Source: Paracoccaceae bacterium
GTDB lineage: Bacteria; Pseudomonadota; Alphaproteobacteria; Rhodobacterales; Rhodobacteraceae
Assembly (NCBI GenBank): GCA_030758115.1
Contig: JANREX010000060.1
Coordinates: 1-64,000, forward strand
Direction: 5' to 3'
Length of the DNA stretch: 64,000 nucleotides
The position numbers and the translations under genes were made by a program. Within the stretch, counting starts at the first letter, position 1, and the number at the start of each line of letters is the position of its first letter. The notes under the pieces are model-generated. The model was not told the DNA's origin and ran no database searches. It worked only from the letters and a program-made list of their open reading frames with translations. Below are positions 45,502 to 55,384 of the stretch, piece by piece.

Positions 45502-47703
45502 ATGAGTGATTCAGGTCGACGGAAGCCACCGCTTGTGGCGGACAGACGCGTTGGTGCGAAAAAGGCCAGCCCTGCGGCGAAGACATCCGCATCGAAGCCT
45601 TCGAAACCGACTGCGCGCAAGTCCGCTCCCCGGCGCACGGGCAAACGGCGCAATCCGATCGTGGCGCTTTTCGCGGGCCTGTTCGGCTGGATCTGGCGAA
45701 TCGTCTGGGGATTCACCTGGCGCGTGGGCCTGATCACGGCCCTGATCCTGGCCGGTGCGATCGGCTATTTCTATACAACCCTGCCCGAGGCAAGCGCGCT
45801 TCTGGATGGCCGCCAGCGCGGCTCGGTCACGTTGCTGGATGCCGACGGCCGCGTCTTTGCCTGGCGTGGCAACCAGTTCGGCGGTGTCGTCAGCGCCGAG
45901 ACGATTTCGCCGCATCTGAAGAACGCCGTCATCGCGACCGAGGACAAACGGTTCTACCGTCATCTGGGCCTGTCTCCGCGCGGCATCGCCGGGGCGATCC
46001 GGATCAACCTGCGCGAGGGGCGCGGACCGCTGTCCGGCAACGGGGGCTCGACCATCACCCAGCAGACGGCCAAGCTTTTGTGTCTTGGCGTCGCCTATGA
46101 TCCGCAACTGTGGAAATCCGAAACCGAATACGAGGCGGACTGCCGTCGCGGATCCCTGTCGCGCAAGATCAAGGAAGCGGTCTATGCCTTCGCGCTGGAG
46201 GCCAAGTACACCAAGGATGAAATCCTTTCGATCTACATCAACCGCGCCTATCTGGGTGGCGGGGCCTATGGCGCCGAGGCCGCGTCTCAGCGCTATTTCG
46301 GCAAGAGTTCAGGTCAGCTGATCCCGGCCGAGGCGGCCATGCTGGCGGGGCTGTTGACCGCGCCCACAAGCCTTGCGCCGACCAACAACCTGCAACGCTC
46401 GCAAAACAGGGCTGCCACGGTCATCCGCCTGATGCAGGAACAGGGCTATCTGACCCAGGCGCAGGCAGAGGATGCACTGGCCAATCCCGCGCGGCTGTCC
46501 GAAGCCGCCGAGGCACGGGCGGGCGGTTTCTTTGCCGATTGGGTCATGTCATCCGGGCCTGAATTCTTTACCCGCAACACGACCGAGGATGTCGTGATCC
46601 GCACCACGTTGGATCCCCGGATCCAGCAGGCCGCCGAAGAGGCGATGCTCTATATCTTCGAGAACAAGGTGCGCGAAGGGTCCAAGGCGCAGGCCGCGAT
46701 CGTGGTCATGTCCTCGGACGGGGCCGTCCGCGCCATGGTCGGGGGGCGCGATACCAAGGTGGTGGGCGCCTTCAACAGGGCCACGCAGGCGCGGCGGCAG
46801 ACCGGCTCGGCCTTCAAGCCCTTTGTCTATGCCGCGGCACTGGATCTTGGCTATTCGCCCAACGACATCATCGACGATTCGCCCTATTGCGTGAATATCC
46901 CGGGATCGGGCGAATGGTGCCCCAACAACTATGACCGCAGCTTCAACGGACCGGTCACGATGACCGAAGCCCTGTCGCGATCCCTGAACATCCCGGCGGT
47001 CAAGGTGGCGCAAAGCGTCGGGCTGGAAACCGTGCGGACAGTCGCCACGCAATTCGGCATCCAGTCCGATCTGGCGGCCGGGCCCGCCCTGGCGCTGGGC
47101 GCGTCAGAGGCCACTCTGATCGAGACGACAGGCGCCTTTGCCGGCATCCTGAACGGGGGGTCGGCGGTGACGCCCTATGGCTTGGTGGAATTGCGGATGC
47201 AGGGCGAAAGCGAGCCGCTGATGACCGCGACAGGCGGGATGGGCGAGCGTGTGATCCGCCAGGAGGCGGCCGAACAGCTGACCTGGATGCTGCATCAGGT
47301 CACGACCCGCGGGACGGGCACGCGCGCGAACCTCAAGGATCGCGACGTCGCCGGAAAGACCGGCACGACGCAGGCCGCGCGCGACGCATGGTTCATCGGT
47401 TATTCCGCTGATTATGTCGCCGGGGTCTGGATGGGCTACGACGACAACACGCCGTTGACCGGGGTGACCGGCAGCGGCCTGCCCTCGGAAATCTGGCATG
47501 AGGTGATGACCCGCGTGCATGAGGGCCTGCCCGCCCGCCCCCTGCCGATGCTGGCCCCGGCCGCACCGGCACAGGCGCCACAGGTGTCCGCGGGGCAGGA
47601 TCCCTGGCAAGGCCAGCAGCGCGGCACCGGCAACGGCCAGCCCGAAACGCAGACCGCGATCGAACAGTTGTTCCGCGATCTGTTCGGCGCGGGCCGGAAC
47701 TGA
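45502..47703 (+). CDS. Class A penicillin-binding protein (transglycosylase/transpeptidase)
   Basis: A 733-residue bifunctional cell-wall synthase anchored in the inner membrane. A basic, Lys/Pro-rich cytoplasmic tail of about 50 residues precedes one transmembrane helix (about 74-94). The glycosyltransferase domain has ATEDKRFYRHLG, GGSTITQQTAK and the EILSIYINRAYLGGGAYG motif. The transpeptidase domain has SAFK (active Ser), SLN and KTGT. It is similar to PBP1-type enzymes without the extra OB/ODD domain; I give no symbol because alphaproteobacterial paralogues are hard to separate. A terminator follows. Confidence 0.93.
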   Translation: MSDSGRRKPPLVADRRVGAKKASPAAKTSASKPSKPTARKSAPRRTGKRRNPIVALFAGLFGWIWRIVWGFTWRVGLITALILAGAIGYFYTTLPEASALLDGRQRGSVTLLDADGRVFAWRGNQFGGVVSAETISPHLKNAVIATEDKRFYRHLGLSPRGIAGAIRINLREGRGPLSGNGGSTITQQTAKLLCLGVAYDPQLWKSETEYEADCRRGSLSRKIKEAVYAFALEAKYTKDEILSIYINRAYLGGGAYGAEAASQRYFGKSSGQLIPAEAAMLAGLLTAPTSLAPTNNLQRSQNRAATVIRLMQEQGYLTQAQAEDALANPARLSEAAEARAGGFFADWVMSSGPEFFTRNTTEDVVIRTTLDPRIQQAAEEAMLYIFENKVREGSKAQAAIVVMSSDGAVRAMVGGRDTKVVGAFNRATQARRQTGSAFKPFVYAAALDLGYSPNDIIDDSPYCVNIPGSGEWCPNNYDRSFNGPVTMTEALSRSLNIPAVKVAQSVGLETVRTVATQFGIQSDLAAGPALALGASEATLIETTGAFAGILNGGSAVTPYGLVELRMQGESEPLMTATGGMGERVIRQEAAEQLTWMLHQVTTRGTGTRANLKDRDVAGKTGTTQAARDAWFIGYSADYVAGVWMGYDDNTPLTGVTGSGLPSEIWHEVMTRVHEGLPARPLPMLAPAAPAQAPQVSAGQDPWQGQQRGTGNGQPETQTAIEQLFRDLFGAGRN

Positions 47704-47734
47704 CCTGCACGGACAGGGCATGAAACCGGGCATG

Positions 47735-47766
47735 AAAAAAGGCGCGTCCCACCGGGCGCGCCTTTT
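47735..47766. terminator. Terminator between the PBP gene and mlaC
   Basis: AAAAAAGGCGCG, a 10-base loop, then GCGCGCCTTTTG; the arms suit both the PBP (+) and mlaC (-) convergent transcripts. Confidence 0.75.
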
Positions 47767-47793
47767 GCTTTCCTCTTGTCCGTCTGCGCCGCC

Positions 47794-48411
47794 TCAGACG
47801 CCTGCGCGCAGGTCCGCGATCATCGCGTCGATATTGCCGCCACGCCGGTCCAGCATCGCACCGATCTCGGTCCGTTCGGTCAGCAGCATGTTGATGCCTT
47901 CGATGAACAGGTTGAAGAACAGGTCCTTGCCGCTGCGATCCGAGACAAGGAACGTCACCTCGAAGGGCGCCTGCCCGCGCAGTACCGCAAGGCTCTTGAC
48001 CTCGTAGAAGCTCTTGACCGCGCGCGCGCCCTGCACTTCGATCTGGCCGCCGATGAATTCACGAAAGCGGCGCCCGTATTTGACCGAGATGTAGCGCTGG
48101 AACACGGTGGTGAATTCGCGCATCTGCGCCGGCGTCGCGCGACGGGCATCGACACCCATCGCATAGCTTGCGATCGTGGGCACATCGGCGTAGCGGGCGA
48201 AGATACGTTCGAACTCGACATACATCGCCTGTTCGGATTTGCCCGAGGCAATCACCCCGTTGATATCTGCCACCAAAGCATCGACCAGGGTCTTTGCCCG
48301 CTCTGTCGTCATCGCCATCGCCATGTCGGGCAGGGAAAGCCCTGCCCCGGCCAGGCCAACGGTTGCGGCCATGGATCCGATCGCGAAGCGGCGTGTCACA
48401 TCACTCTTCAT
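47794..48411 (-). CDS. mlaC: MlaC-like phospholipid carrier
   Basis: A 205-residue periplasmic protein of the MlaC/Ttg2D family, which shuttles phospholipids between outer-membrane MlaA and inner-membrane MlaFEDB to keep outer-leaflet asymmetry. It starts with a Tat-like signal (TRRFAIGSMAATVGLAGAG) and then VDALVADINGVIASG; IGGQIEVQGARAVKSFYEVKSL lies in the core. Its ATG lies inside the end of mlaA (11-base overlap), with GAGGA as ribosome binding site in mlaA. The mlaFED genes are not in the window. Confidence 0.88.
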   Translation of the reverse strand: MKSDVTRRFAIGSMAATVGLAGAGLSLPDMAMAMTTERAKTLVDALVADINGVIASGKSEQAMYVEFERIFARYADVPTIASYAMGVDARRATPAQMREFTTVFQRYISVKYGRRFREFIGGQIEVQGARAVKSFYEVKSLAVLRGQAPFEVTFLVSDRSGKDLFFNLFIEGINMLLTERTEIGAMLDRRGGNIDAMIADLRAGV

Positions 48412-49249
48412 AGGGGTCCTCGTAGGGGTCATCATAGGCATCGGGCTGTCCTGACGCATATGGGTCGTCATAGGTCGCAGCACCAGACCGCCCAAGCGTG
48501 AACCGTCTGTTCTGCAGGTAAATCAATCGCGATTGGGCATAGCTGTCGGCGCTGTCATAAAGAACGGAATCGATCGTGTCACCGAAACGGCCACGATCCG
48601 CGATCACGTCCAGGACCTGCGCCCCGATCCGTATATCGTTCTGCGTTCCCGAAAGAACGCTGGACAAAGGGTTGGTGAACAGGTCCACGACATGCCCGAC
48701 GGCATCGCGCTGGGTCGATGGGCCGCGGAACGGCAATTCGACGTAATGCCCTTCTTTTGCGCCCCAGACATGCAGGGTCTCACCGAAATCGGTGTCGACC
48801 TCGGCCACGCCGGTGATGTCGCCCACATCGACCAATCCGGCAAAGCCAATGGTGCTGTTGATCGCGAAACGATAGGTATTCGTCAGCGCGCCCTTGAAAT
48901 TCCCTTGCAGCAGGTTGTTCACCACCAGACCCGGAGTCGACAGGTTGGAGGCGAAATTGTTCGCCACCAGCCGCAGATCCTCTGGAACGGTCTGCGTGTA
49001 ACCGCGCGACAACGGGCGAAGAACGGCGCGGTCCACCGCTTTGTTGAATTCATGCACGTTCCGGTTCCGCTCTTCGAACGGATCGCTGATCCCGTCGCGC
49101 GTCACCGTAGCGCCCGGGTCCTGCGCCGCGCAGCCCGCCAAAAGGATCACGGCGAAAAGCGGCAGCATACGCGCCCGAGCGGACCGTATCAGGGAAAACC
49201 GAAAGGCAGGGAAAATGTGTTGCAATGTATGACCCGTGTCCAAAAGCAT
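48401..49249 (-). CDS. mlaA: MlaA-like outer-membrane lipoprotein
   Basis: A 282-residue (as listed) lipoprotein that removes misplaced phospholipids from the outer leaflet. The lipobox LAGC (Cys40) follows a hydrophobic stretch; family motifs are DPFEERNRNVHEFNKAVD, NNFASNLSTPGLVVNNLLQG and TDFGETLHVWG. The first ATG gives an n-region with positive charge but no ribosome binding site; an ATG at 49168 gives a shorter signal with none, so the start is uncertain. The C-terminus is an unusual Asp/Tyr/Pro repeat (DDPYASGQPDAYDDPYEDPY). Confidence 0.87.
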   Translation of the reverse strand: MLLDTGHTLQHIFPAFRFSLIRSARARMLPLFAVILLAGCAAQDPGATVTRDGISDPFEERNRNVHEFNKAVDRAVLRPLSRGYTQTVPEDLRLVANNFASNLSTPGLVVNNLLQGNFKGALTNTYRFAINSTIGFAGLVDVGDITGVAEVDTDFGETLHVWGAKEGHYVELPFRGPSTQRDAVGHVVDLFTNPLSSVLSGTQNDIRIGAQVLDVIADRGRFGDTIDSVLYDSADSYAQSRLIYLQNRRFTLGRSGAATYDDPYASGQPDAYDDPYEDPYEE

Positions 49250-49431
49250 CTGATCTGAAATCCCGGGCGCATGACCGGCGAAAGTGACGTGTGCGACGCG
49301 CCCTTTTCGGTTCTTCCGACTGCGCCGCTAACCCAAAGTTAGGTCATTTCATTATACCGTCCAACCCGCAGACGGAAGAGCGGTCCGGAATCGGCCGGTA
49401 AATTCTTGGTGCAAATCGTGGGACATGTCGC

Positions 49432-51183
49432 ATGCGGACAGCAGATTTCCAGATCGGCCTTTCGGAATTGCGCGCTGCACGGCGGGCAAGCCTTGGGTTG
49501 TTCTGGTGGGTGGGGCTGTTCAGTGTCTTCACCAACATTCTGATCCTGACCGGCCCGGTCTACATGCTTCAGGTCTATGACCGGGTGCTGATCAGCCAGT
49601 CATTGCCGACACTTGCCGCCCTCACCTGCCTGGCCGGGTTCCTGTATGCGATGATGGGCCTGCTGGATCACGCCAGGGGACGGATCATGATCCGGATCGG
49701 CGCCCGCTTCCAGCACGGGATGGAACGCCGCGTCTTTGATGCGATGCTGCGCAATGACCTGGCCGGGCGGCATGCGCTCAAGGGGCAGCGGCAGGCCGGA
49801 CCGCAGCAGCTCGAGGCGGTTCAACGGCTGATGACCTCGCAGGCGGTGCTGGCGCTGTTCGACCTGCCATGGGTGCCGATCTTCGCGATCGGCATCGCGA
49901 TGTTTCACCCCTGGCTTGGCGCGCTGGCATTCGGCGGTGGGGCGGTGCTTGTGCTTCTGGCGCTGGGCAACCAGGCCCTCACGCGGCGATCCGTGATCGG
50001 TGCCAATAGCGCTGGGGCGGCGGCCATGGCCTTTGGCGCCCAGATCGGTGCCTCTGTCGAAACGGTCCAGGCTGCGGGCTTGCGCGAGCATGCTTTCGCC
50101 CGCTGGCAGGCCGCGCGCGACAAGGCGCTTTCGATGCAGGTCCATGCGGCCGATGTCGGCGGCAGCATGACCGTGGCGCTGAAAACCTGCAGGCTGTTCC
50201 TGCAGACGGCCATGCTTGGGCTTGGCGCATGGCTGGTCATCAAGGATGAGATCAGCGCAGGCGCGATGATTGCCGCGTCGATCCTTCTGGCGCGTGGCCT
50301 GGCCCCGATCGAGCAGATGATCGGCAGCTGGCCCTTGTTCACGCAGGCGCATGACGGGTGGCATGACCTGGCCCGGCTGCTGACCGAGATGCCAGCCCCG
50401 ACGCCAGGGATCACCCTGCCCACACCCGCCGCGCATCTCGATATCCAGGCGCTCACGGTCATTCCACCGGGCGCGGCACAGCCGGTTCTGAGAATGATGA
50501 ACCTTGCCGTCAGACCCGGACAGGCGATTGGCGTGATCGGCCCGTCAGGCGCGGGCAAATCGGCGCTGGCCCGCGCGGTCAGCAACCTGTGGCTTCCGGC
50601 GACGGGCGCGATCCGGCTGGATGGCGCGACGCTGGATCAGTATGACCCCGTCAGCCTTGGTCGGCACATCGGTTATCTGCCGCAGCGGGTGGATCTGTTC
50701 GACGGCACCATCGCCGAGAATATCGCCCGCCTGTCACCCGACCCCAAGGCGGAACAGGTGATCGCCGCAGCCCGCAAGGCGGGGGCGCATGACATGATCC
50801 TGCGGCTGCCCGATGGCTATGCGACACGAATCGAAACAGCCGGTGGTCGCTTGTCCGGGGGGCAGATCCAGCGGATCGGACTGGCGCGCGCCCTTTTTGA
50901 AAACCCCGTACTTCTGGTTCTGGACGAGCCGAACGCTCATCTGGACCATGACGGGGCCGCCGCCTTGAACGGAACCATCCGCACCATGAAATCCGAGGGG
51001 CGCTCCGTTCTGATCATGACCCATCGCCCCGCCGCCATCGAGGAATGCGACCTTATCCTTGTGATCGACCGCGGTCAGCGCGTGGCATTCGGCCCCCGGC
51101 ACGAAATCCTGCGGGATGTTCTGGACAATCCGCAGGCTCTGCGCGCGACACCGAGCCAACACATAAGGACCTGGGGGTCGTGA
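49432..51183 (+). CDS. Type I secretion ABC transporter (PrtD/HlyB family)
   Basis: A 583-residue half-transporter of a type I secretion system. Six transmembrane helices occupy about 20-300; the C-terminal ATPase has Walker A GPSGAGKSA, signature LSGGQIQRIG and Walker B VLLVLDEPNAHLD. It has no N-terminal peptidase-like domain, as in PrtD-type exporters of RTX proteins and related adhesins. It overlaps the HlyD-type gene downstream (GTGA). No RTX or other clear substrate gene nor TolC is nearby. Confidence 0.9.
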   Translation: MRTADFQIGLSELRAARRASLGLFWWVGLFSVFTNILILTGPVYMLQVYDRVLISQSLPTLAALTCLAGFLYAMMGLLDHARGRIMIRIGARFQHGMERRVFDAMLRNDLAGRHALKGQRQAGPQQLEAVQRLMTSQAVLALFDLPWVPIFAIGIAMFHPWLGALAFGGGAVLVLLALGNQALTRRSVIGANSAGAAAMAFGAQIGASVETVQAAGLREHAFARWQAARDKALSMQVHAADVGGSMTVALKTCRLFLQTAMLGLGAWLVIKDEISAGAMIAASILLARGLAPIEQMIGSWPLFTQAHDGWHDLARLLTEMPAPTPGITLPTPAAHLDIQALTVIPPGAAQPVLRMMNLAVRPGQAIGVIGPSGAGKSALARAVSNLWLPATGAIRLDGATLDQYDPVSLGRHIGYLPQRVDLFDGTIAENIARLSPDPKAEQVIAAARKAGAHDMILRLPDGYATRIETAGGRLSGGQIQRIGLARALFENPVLLVLDEPNAHLDHDGAAALNGTIRTMKSEGRSVLIMTHRPAAIEECDLILVIDRGQRVAFGPRHEILRDVLDNPQALRATPSQHIRTWGS

Positions 51184-52490
51184 CGGCTGATGCCGCCTCG
51201 CGCTATCCGACCGGCCAGGCCATCCTGACTGGCCTGATGGCCTTGGCCTTGCTGCTGGGCGGCTTTGCGACCTGGGCCACGTTCACCAACATTGCAGGTG
51301 CTGTCGTTGTCAGCGGCCGGATCGAGGTCGAGCAGAACCGGCAAGTGGTGCAGCATCCCGATGGCGGCCCGATCAGTGACATCCATATCGCAGAGGGCAT
51401 GCCAGTCGCGGCAGGCCAGATCTTGATCCGTATTGACGGTGCGGCGCTGTCGTCCGAATTGGCACTGCTTGAGGCGGAACTCTTCGATGTCATGGCGCGC
51501 CTGGGCCGCAACGAGGCCGAGCTTGACGGGCTGCAAGAGCCGGTTTTCGACCCTTTGCTGATGTCCGCCGCGCATCGGGACCCGGCCATTGCCAGTCTTG
51601 TCGAAGGGCAAAGACAATGGATGGCGGCGCGGCGCGATGCGCGGCAGCTTCAGGCCAACCAGCTTGGACTGCGGATCCAGCAGATCACGAGGCAGATCGA
51701 GGGGCTGACCGCGCAACGTGAGGCCGTGGAGATCCAGCAAGGTCTGATCAGGCAGGAGCTCGCCAATCAAAAGATCCTGCTTGACCGTGGCCTTGCCCAG
51801 GCCGGCCGCGTTCTTGACCTGCAACGGGAATTGGCCGCCCTTGCCGGGGTCATCGGCGCCGTGGACGCGCAGAGGGCCGAGAGCGAAAGCCGGATTGCGC
51901 AGATCCGGCTTGAGTTGCTGCAACTGCGCGACGGCCAGCGCGAAGAGGCGATCACCCGCCTGCGTGATCTGCAACCGCGCGAAATGGACATGCAGGAGAA
52001 ACGCCGCGCCCTGCTGGAGCGACTGAACCGGCTTGAGGTTCGCGCGCCGGTCGCGGGGATCATACATGGCTTGCAAGTCCACTCGAAAGGCGCGGTCCTG
52101 CGGCCCGCCGATCCGATCCTGTCGATCATACCGCAGGACCGGCCCTTGATCGTGACGGCGCAGATCGACCCCTTGCATGTGGGCAGCGTTTTTCCCGGCC
52201 AGGAGGTCACGCTGCGCTTTCCCGCGTTGCAGAACAAGGACATCCCCGATCTTGTGGGAAGGGTTGCGCATATATCGGCCGACGCCTTTGCCGATCCCGC
52301 CTCAGGACGATTATTCTACCGTGCCGTGATCGCTCCGGATGTATCCGAGACGGCGAAGCTGCCGGAGGGAACGGTTCTGATTCCGGGCATGCCGGTTGAG
52401 GCCTTCCTGCGCACCGGCGACCGCACGGTTGTGCAATACCTGCTGAAACCGCTGGCGGATGGCGTCAAACTGGCGCTGCGCGAGGAATAG
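51180..52490 (+). CDS. HlyD-family type I secretion membrane fusion protein
   Basis: A 436-residue periplasmic adaptor: one N-terminal transmembrane helix (about 17-42), a lipoyl-like half (VVVSGRIEVEQNRQVVQHPDGGPI), a long Gln/Leu-rich coiled-coil hairpin, the second lipoyl half (VRAPVAGIIHGLQVHSKGAVL) and a beta-barrel domain. It links the ABC transporter to an outer-membrane TolC-like channel. The GTG start at 51180 overlaps the transporter stop. Confidence 0.9.
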   Translation: MTADAASRYPTGQAILTGLMALALLLGGFATWATFTNIAGAVVVSGRIEVEQNRQVVQHPDGGPISDIHIAEGMPVAAGQILIRIDGAALSSELALLEAELFDVMARLGRNEAELDGLQEPVFDPLLMSAAHRDPAIASLVEGQRQWMAARRDARQLQANQLGLRIQQITRQIEGLTAQREAVEIQQGLIRQELANQKILLDRGLAQAGRVLDLQRELAALAGVIGAVDAQRAESESRIAQIRLELLQLRDGQREEAITRLRDLQPREMDMQEKRRALLERLNRLEVRAPVAGIIHGLQVHSKGAVLRPADPILSIIPQDRPLIVTAQIDPLHVGSVFPGQEVTLRFPALQNKDIPDLVGRVAHISADAFADPASGRLFYRAVIAPDVSETAKLPEGTVLIPGMPVEAFLRTGDRTVVQYLLKPLADGVKLALREE

Positions 52491-52597
52491 GGCGACGTTC
52501 CATATCGGCACATCCTGCCTGTCATCCGTTTGCGGTTTCCTTCCGCCACGAAGCCCGGTAGCGTCCAGCGCAAATCACCCGCGACACGGAGACCCCC

Positions 52598-53062
52598 ATG
52601 ACCAGCGCCATCGAAACCCGTCTTGCCGAACTTGGTGTGACCCTGCCCTCTGCGCCCGCTCCGGCGGCGAATTACGTGCCCTTCGTCCAGGCGGGCAACC
52701 TGGTCTTCGTGTCCGGTCAGATTTCCAACGGACCCGACGGTCTGATCAAGGGACGGCTGGGCGACACCATGGATATCGAGGCCGGCGCCGCAGCCGCAAA
52801 GGCCTGCGCGATCAGTCTTCTGGCGCAACTCAAGGCCGCATGCGGCGGTGACATCGACCGGCTGGAGCGTGTGGTCAAGCTGACGGGTTTCGTCAATTCG
52901 ACCGCTGATTTCACCGATCAACCCAAGGTGATCAACGGGGCCTCGGATTTCCTGGTGGAGGCGCTGGGCGACATGGGGCGGCATTCGCGTTCCGCCGTAT
53001 CCGCCGCAGCCCTGCCCCTGGGTGTCGCCGTCGAAATCGAAGCGATCTTCCAGATCAAATGA
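52598..53062 (+). CDS. RidA family protein
   Basis: A 154-residue homotrimeric-type protein of the YjgF/RidA family, which hydrolyses reactive enamine/imine intermediates from amino-acid metabolism. Visible: YVPFVQAGNLVFVSGQI, GHRW-region equivalents and the C-terminal VAVEIEAIFQIK. It is longer than the 125-130-residue RidA core owing to an N-terminal extension, as in the family branch with about 150 residues. It overlaps the GDPD gene (ATGA). Confidence 0.88.
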   Translation: MTSAIETRLAELGVTLPSAPAPAANYVPFVQAGNLVFVSGQISNGPDGLIKGRLGDTMDIEAGAAAAKACAISLLAQLKAACGGDIDRLERVVKLTGFVNSTADFTDQPKVINGASDFLVEALGDMGRHSRSAVSAAALPLGVAVEIEAIFQIK

Positions 53063-53826
53063 GCCGACTTTCCGCACAATTCCTTGGCGCGCCGATCGCA
53101 CATCGCGCCCTGCACGACCTTGCGGCCGGGCGGCCAGAGAACTCGCCCACCGCCATCGAGGCCGCCTGCCGGGCCGGATACGGGATCGAGATCGACCTTC
53201 AACTGTCATCGGACGGTCAGGCCATGGTCTTTCACGACTACGACCTGAAGCGACTGACCGCCGAGGTGGGACCGGTGCGACAGCGCAGCGCGGCGGAACT
53301 GCAACAGATCCCCCTGACGGGCGGCACGGACACCATCCCCACGCTGGAACAGGTCCTGCAACAGGTCGCCGGGCGTGCGCCCCTGCTGATCGAAATCAAG
53401 GATCAGGATGGGGCCATGGGGGCAAATGTCGGTGCTCTCGAGGCTGCGACGGCGCGTGCATTGCATGGCTATGCCGGGCCCGTGGCTGTCATGTCCTTCA
53501 ACCCGCATTCCATGATCGCCATGGCCGGTCTTTGTCCCGATATTCCGCGCGGCCTGACCACCTGTGCCTATACGGCAGAGGATTGGCCCTTGCTGCCCCC
53601 CGGGACACGGGCGCGGCTGCGCGAGATACCGGATTACGATGCGGCCAAGGCCTGTTTCATCAGCCATGACGCCAGCGATCTGGGTGCGGCACGTGTTGCC
53701 GACCTCAAGGTGCGCGGGGCCGCGATCCTCTGCTGGACGATCCGTTCCGCCGAGGCCGAGGCCACGGCACGGCAGATCGCGCATAATGTCACCTTCGAAG
53801 GCTATCCCGCCGCGATCCCGGCTTGA
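53059..53826 (+). CDS. Glycerophosphodiester phosphodiesterase (UgpQ-like)
   Basis: A 255-residue cytosolic TIM-barrel enzyme that hydrolyses glycerophosphodiesters to glycerol 3-phosphate and alcohol. The catalytic set is visible: HRALHD and ENSPTAIEAA, EIDLQLSSDG with E and D metal ligands, and HDYDLKRLT with the second His. No signal peptide. It is translationally coupled to the RidA gene. Confidence 0.92.
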   Translation: MSRLSAQFLGAPIAHRALHDLAAGRPENSPTAIEAACRAGYGIEIDLQLSSDGQAMVFHDYDLKRLTAEVGPVRQRSAAELQQIPLTGGTDTIPTLEQVLQQVAGRAPLLIEIKDQDGAMGANVGALEAATARALHGYAGPVAVMSFNPHSMIAMAGLCPDIPRGLTTCAYTAEDWPLLPPGTRARLREIPDYDAAKACFISHDASDLGAARVADLKVRGAAILCWTIRSAEAEATARQIAHNVTFEGYPAAIPA

Positions 53827-53878
53827 TCGGCCCATCCGCCGATCCAGATTAAAGGGCGCATGAAGGGGGCACGCCGCC

Positions 53879-55066
53879 ATGAGTGACGACATGATCGAGA
53901 TCGACATGCTGGGCAGCCTGTCGGAGATCCCGCAGACCGCGTGGGACGCATGTGCCTGCCCCGAAACAACGGATGGAGGCCCCCCGCAGGACCCGTTCAC
54001 CACTTGGCGTTTTCTCAAGGCACTGGAAGACAGCGGATCGGTGGACGCCGGATCGGGATGGCAGCCACGCCATCTGGTCGCGCGGCAAGACGGTCAGGTG
54101 ATCGCCTGCGCCCCGATGTATGCCAAGTCGCACAGCCAGGGCGAATATATCTTCGACCACAACTGGGCCCATGCCTATGAACGCGCGGGTGGGCGCTATT
54201 ATCCCAAGCTTCAGATCGCGGTGCCCTTCACGCCAGCCACGGGGCGGCGTTTCCTGACCCGGCCCGGATTTGAGGACAGCGGCCAGGCCGCTCTGGTGCA
54301 GGGGGCGGTCGAGCTGACGGACAAGAACAGCCTGTCCTCGCTGCATGTGACATTCTGCACCCGGTCCGAGGCCGAAGCTGGTCAGACAATGGGTCTGATG
54401 CATCGTGTCACCCAGCAATACCACTGGGAGAACGCGGACTATCCCGATTTCGACGGGTTCCTGGCCTCTCTTTCTTCGCGCAAGCGCAAGATGATCCGCA
54501 AGGAACGCGAGCGTGCGCAAGCCTTCGGCGGGCAGATCGTGGCCCTGACAGGCGACCAGATCGAAAAATGGCACTGGGACCATTTCTGGCGTTTTTATCA
54601 GGACACGGGCGCACGCAAATGGGGCACGCCCTATCTGACGCGGCGTTTCTTCGACATCGCGCATGAAACGCTGCGAGACGACATGCTGCTTGTAATGGCC
54701 ATGCGCGACGGTGTGCCGGTAGCGGGCGCGCTGAATTTCATCGGGCGGCAGACCCTGTTCGGGCGTTACTGGGGTTGCACCGAGGATCATCCCTGCCTTC
54801 ATTTCGAACTGTGCTATTATCAGGCGATGGATTTCGCGATCGCGCAGGGCATGGCGCGGGTCGAAGCCGGCGCCCAGGGCGAACACAAGCTGGCGCGCGG
54901 CTATCTGCCGGTGCCCATCCATTCCCTGCATTGGATCCGCCAGCCAGGTTTTGCCGATGCCGTCGCCCGCTACCTGGAGGCGGAGCGCCGCGCCGTCACC
55001 GAAGACATCGAGGTTCTGACGGCCTATGGTCCGTTCAGAAAGACCCAAATGGAGGAACAGGAATGA
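53879..55066 (+). CDS. GNAT-fold acyltransferase (DUF482/COG3146 family)
   Basis: A 395-residue two-domain acyltransferase of the FemAB-like/COG3146 type. Features: [18 protein letters not shown], the [12 protein letters not shown] segment, [24 protein letters not shown] and the tail [26 protein letters not shown]. The function is not established; suggestions include peptidoglycan or lipid modification. It overlaps phhB by 4 bases. Confidence 0.87.
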   Translation: MSDDMIEIDMLGSLSEIPQTAWDACACPETTDGGPPQDPFTTWRFLKALEDSGSVDAGSGWQPRHLVARQDGQVIACAPMYAKSHSQGEYIFDHNWAHAYERAGGRYYPKLQIAVPFTPATGRRFLTRPGFEDSGQAALVQGAVELTDKNSLSSLHVTFCTRSEAEAGQTMGLMHRVTQQYHWENADYPDFDGFLASLSSRKRKMIRKERERAQAFGGQIVALTGDQIEKWHWDHFWRFYQDTGARKWGTPYLTRRFFDIAHETLRDDMLLVMAMRDGVPVAGALNFIGRQTLFGRYWGCTEDHPCLHFELCYYQAMDFAIAQGMARVEAGAQGEHKLARGYLPVPIHSLHWIRQPGFADAVARYLEAERRAVTEDIEVLTAYGPFRKTQMEEQE

Positions 55067-55353
55067 CCGAACGCCTCAGCGATACAGGCCGCAAGACCAT
55101 GCTGGAGCCCTTGTTCGAGACGGGCTGGCGCATGGTCGAAGACCGCGACGCCATCATCAAGACATTCCAGTTCAAGGATTTCACCGAAGCCTTTGGCTGG
55201 ATGACGCAGGCCGCCCTGTGGGCCGAGAAATGGAACCATCACCCCGAATGGTCCAATGTCTACAAGACCGTGACGGTGGTGTTGACCACGCATGACGTGG
55301 ATGGGCTGTCGGCGCTGGATGCAAAGCTGGCGCGCAAGATGGACAGCCTGTGA
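55063..55353 (+). CDS. phhB: Pterin-4a-carbinolamine dehydratase
   Basis: A 96-residue enzyme that dehydrates 4a-hydroxytetrahydrobiopterin to regenerate the pterin cofactor of aromatic amino-acid hydroxylases. The motif NHHPEW[15 protein letters not shown] with the catalytic His triad is present. No phenylalanine hydroxylase is visible in the window. It is translationally coupled to the acyltransferase gene, a pairing common in related species. Confidence 0.92.
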   Translation: MTERLSDTGRKTMLEPLFETGWRMVEDRDAIIKTFQFKDFTEAFGWMTQAALWAEKWNHHPEWSNVYKTVTVVLTTHDVDGLSALDAKLARKMDSL

Positions 55354-55384
55354 CCCTCTGCTGGCGCTGCTTCAAGGAGGACAC

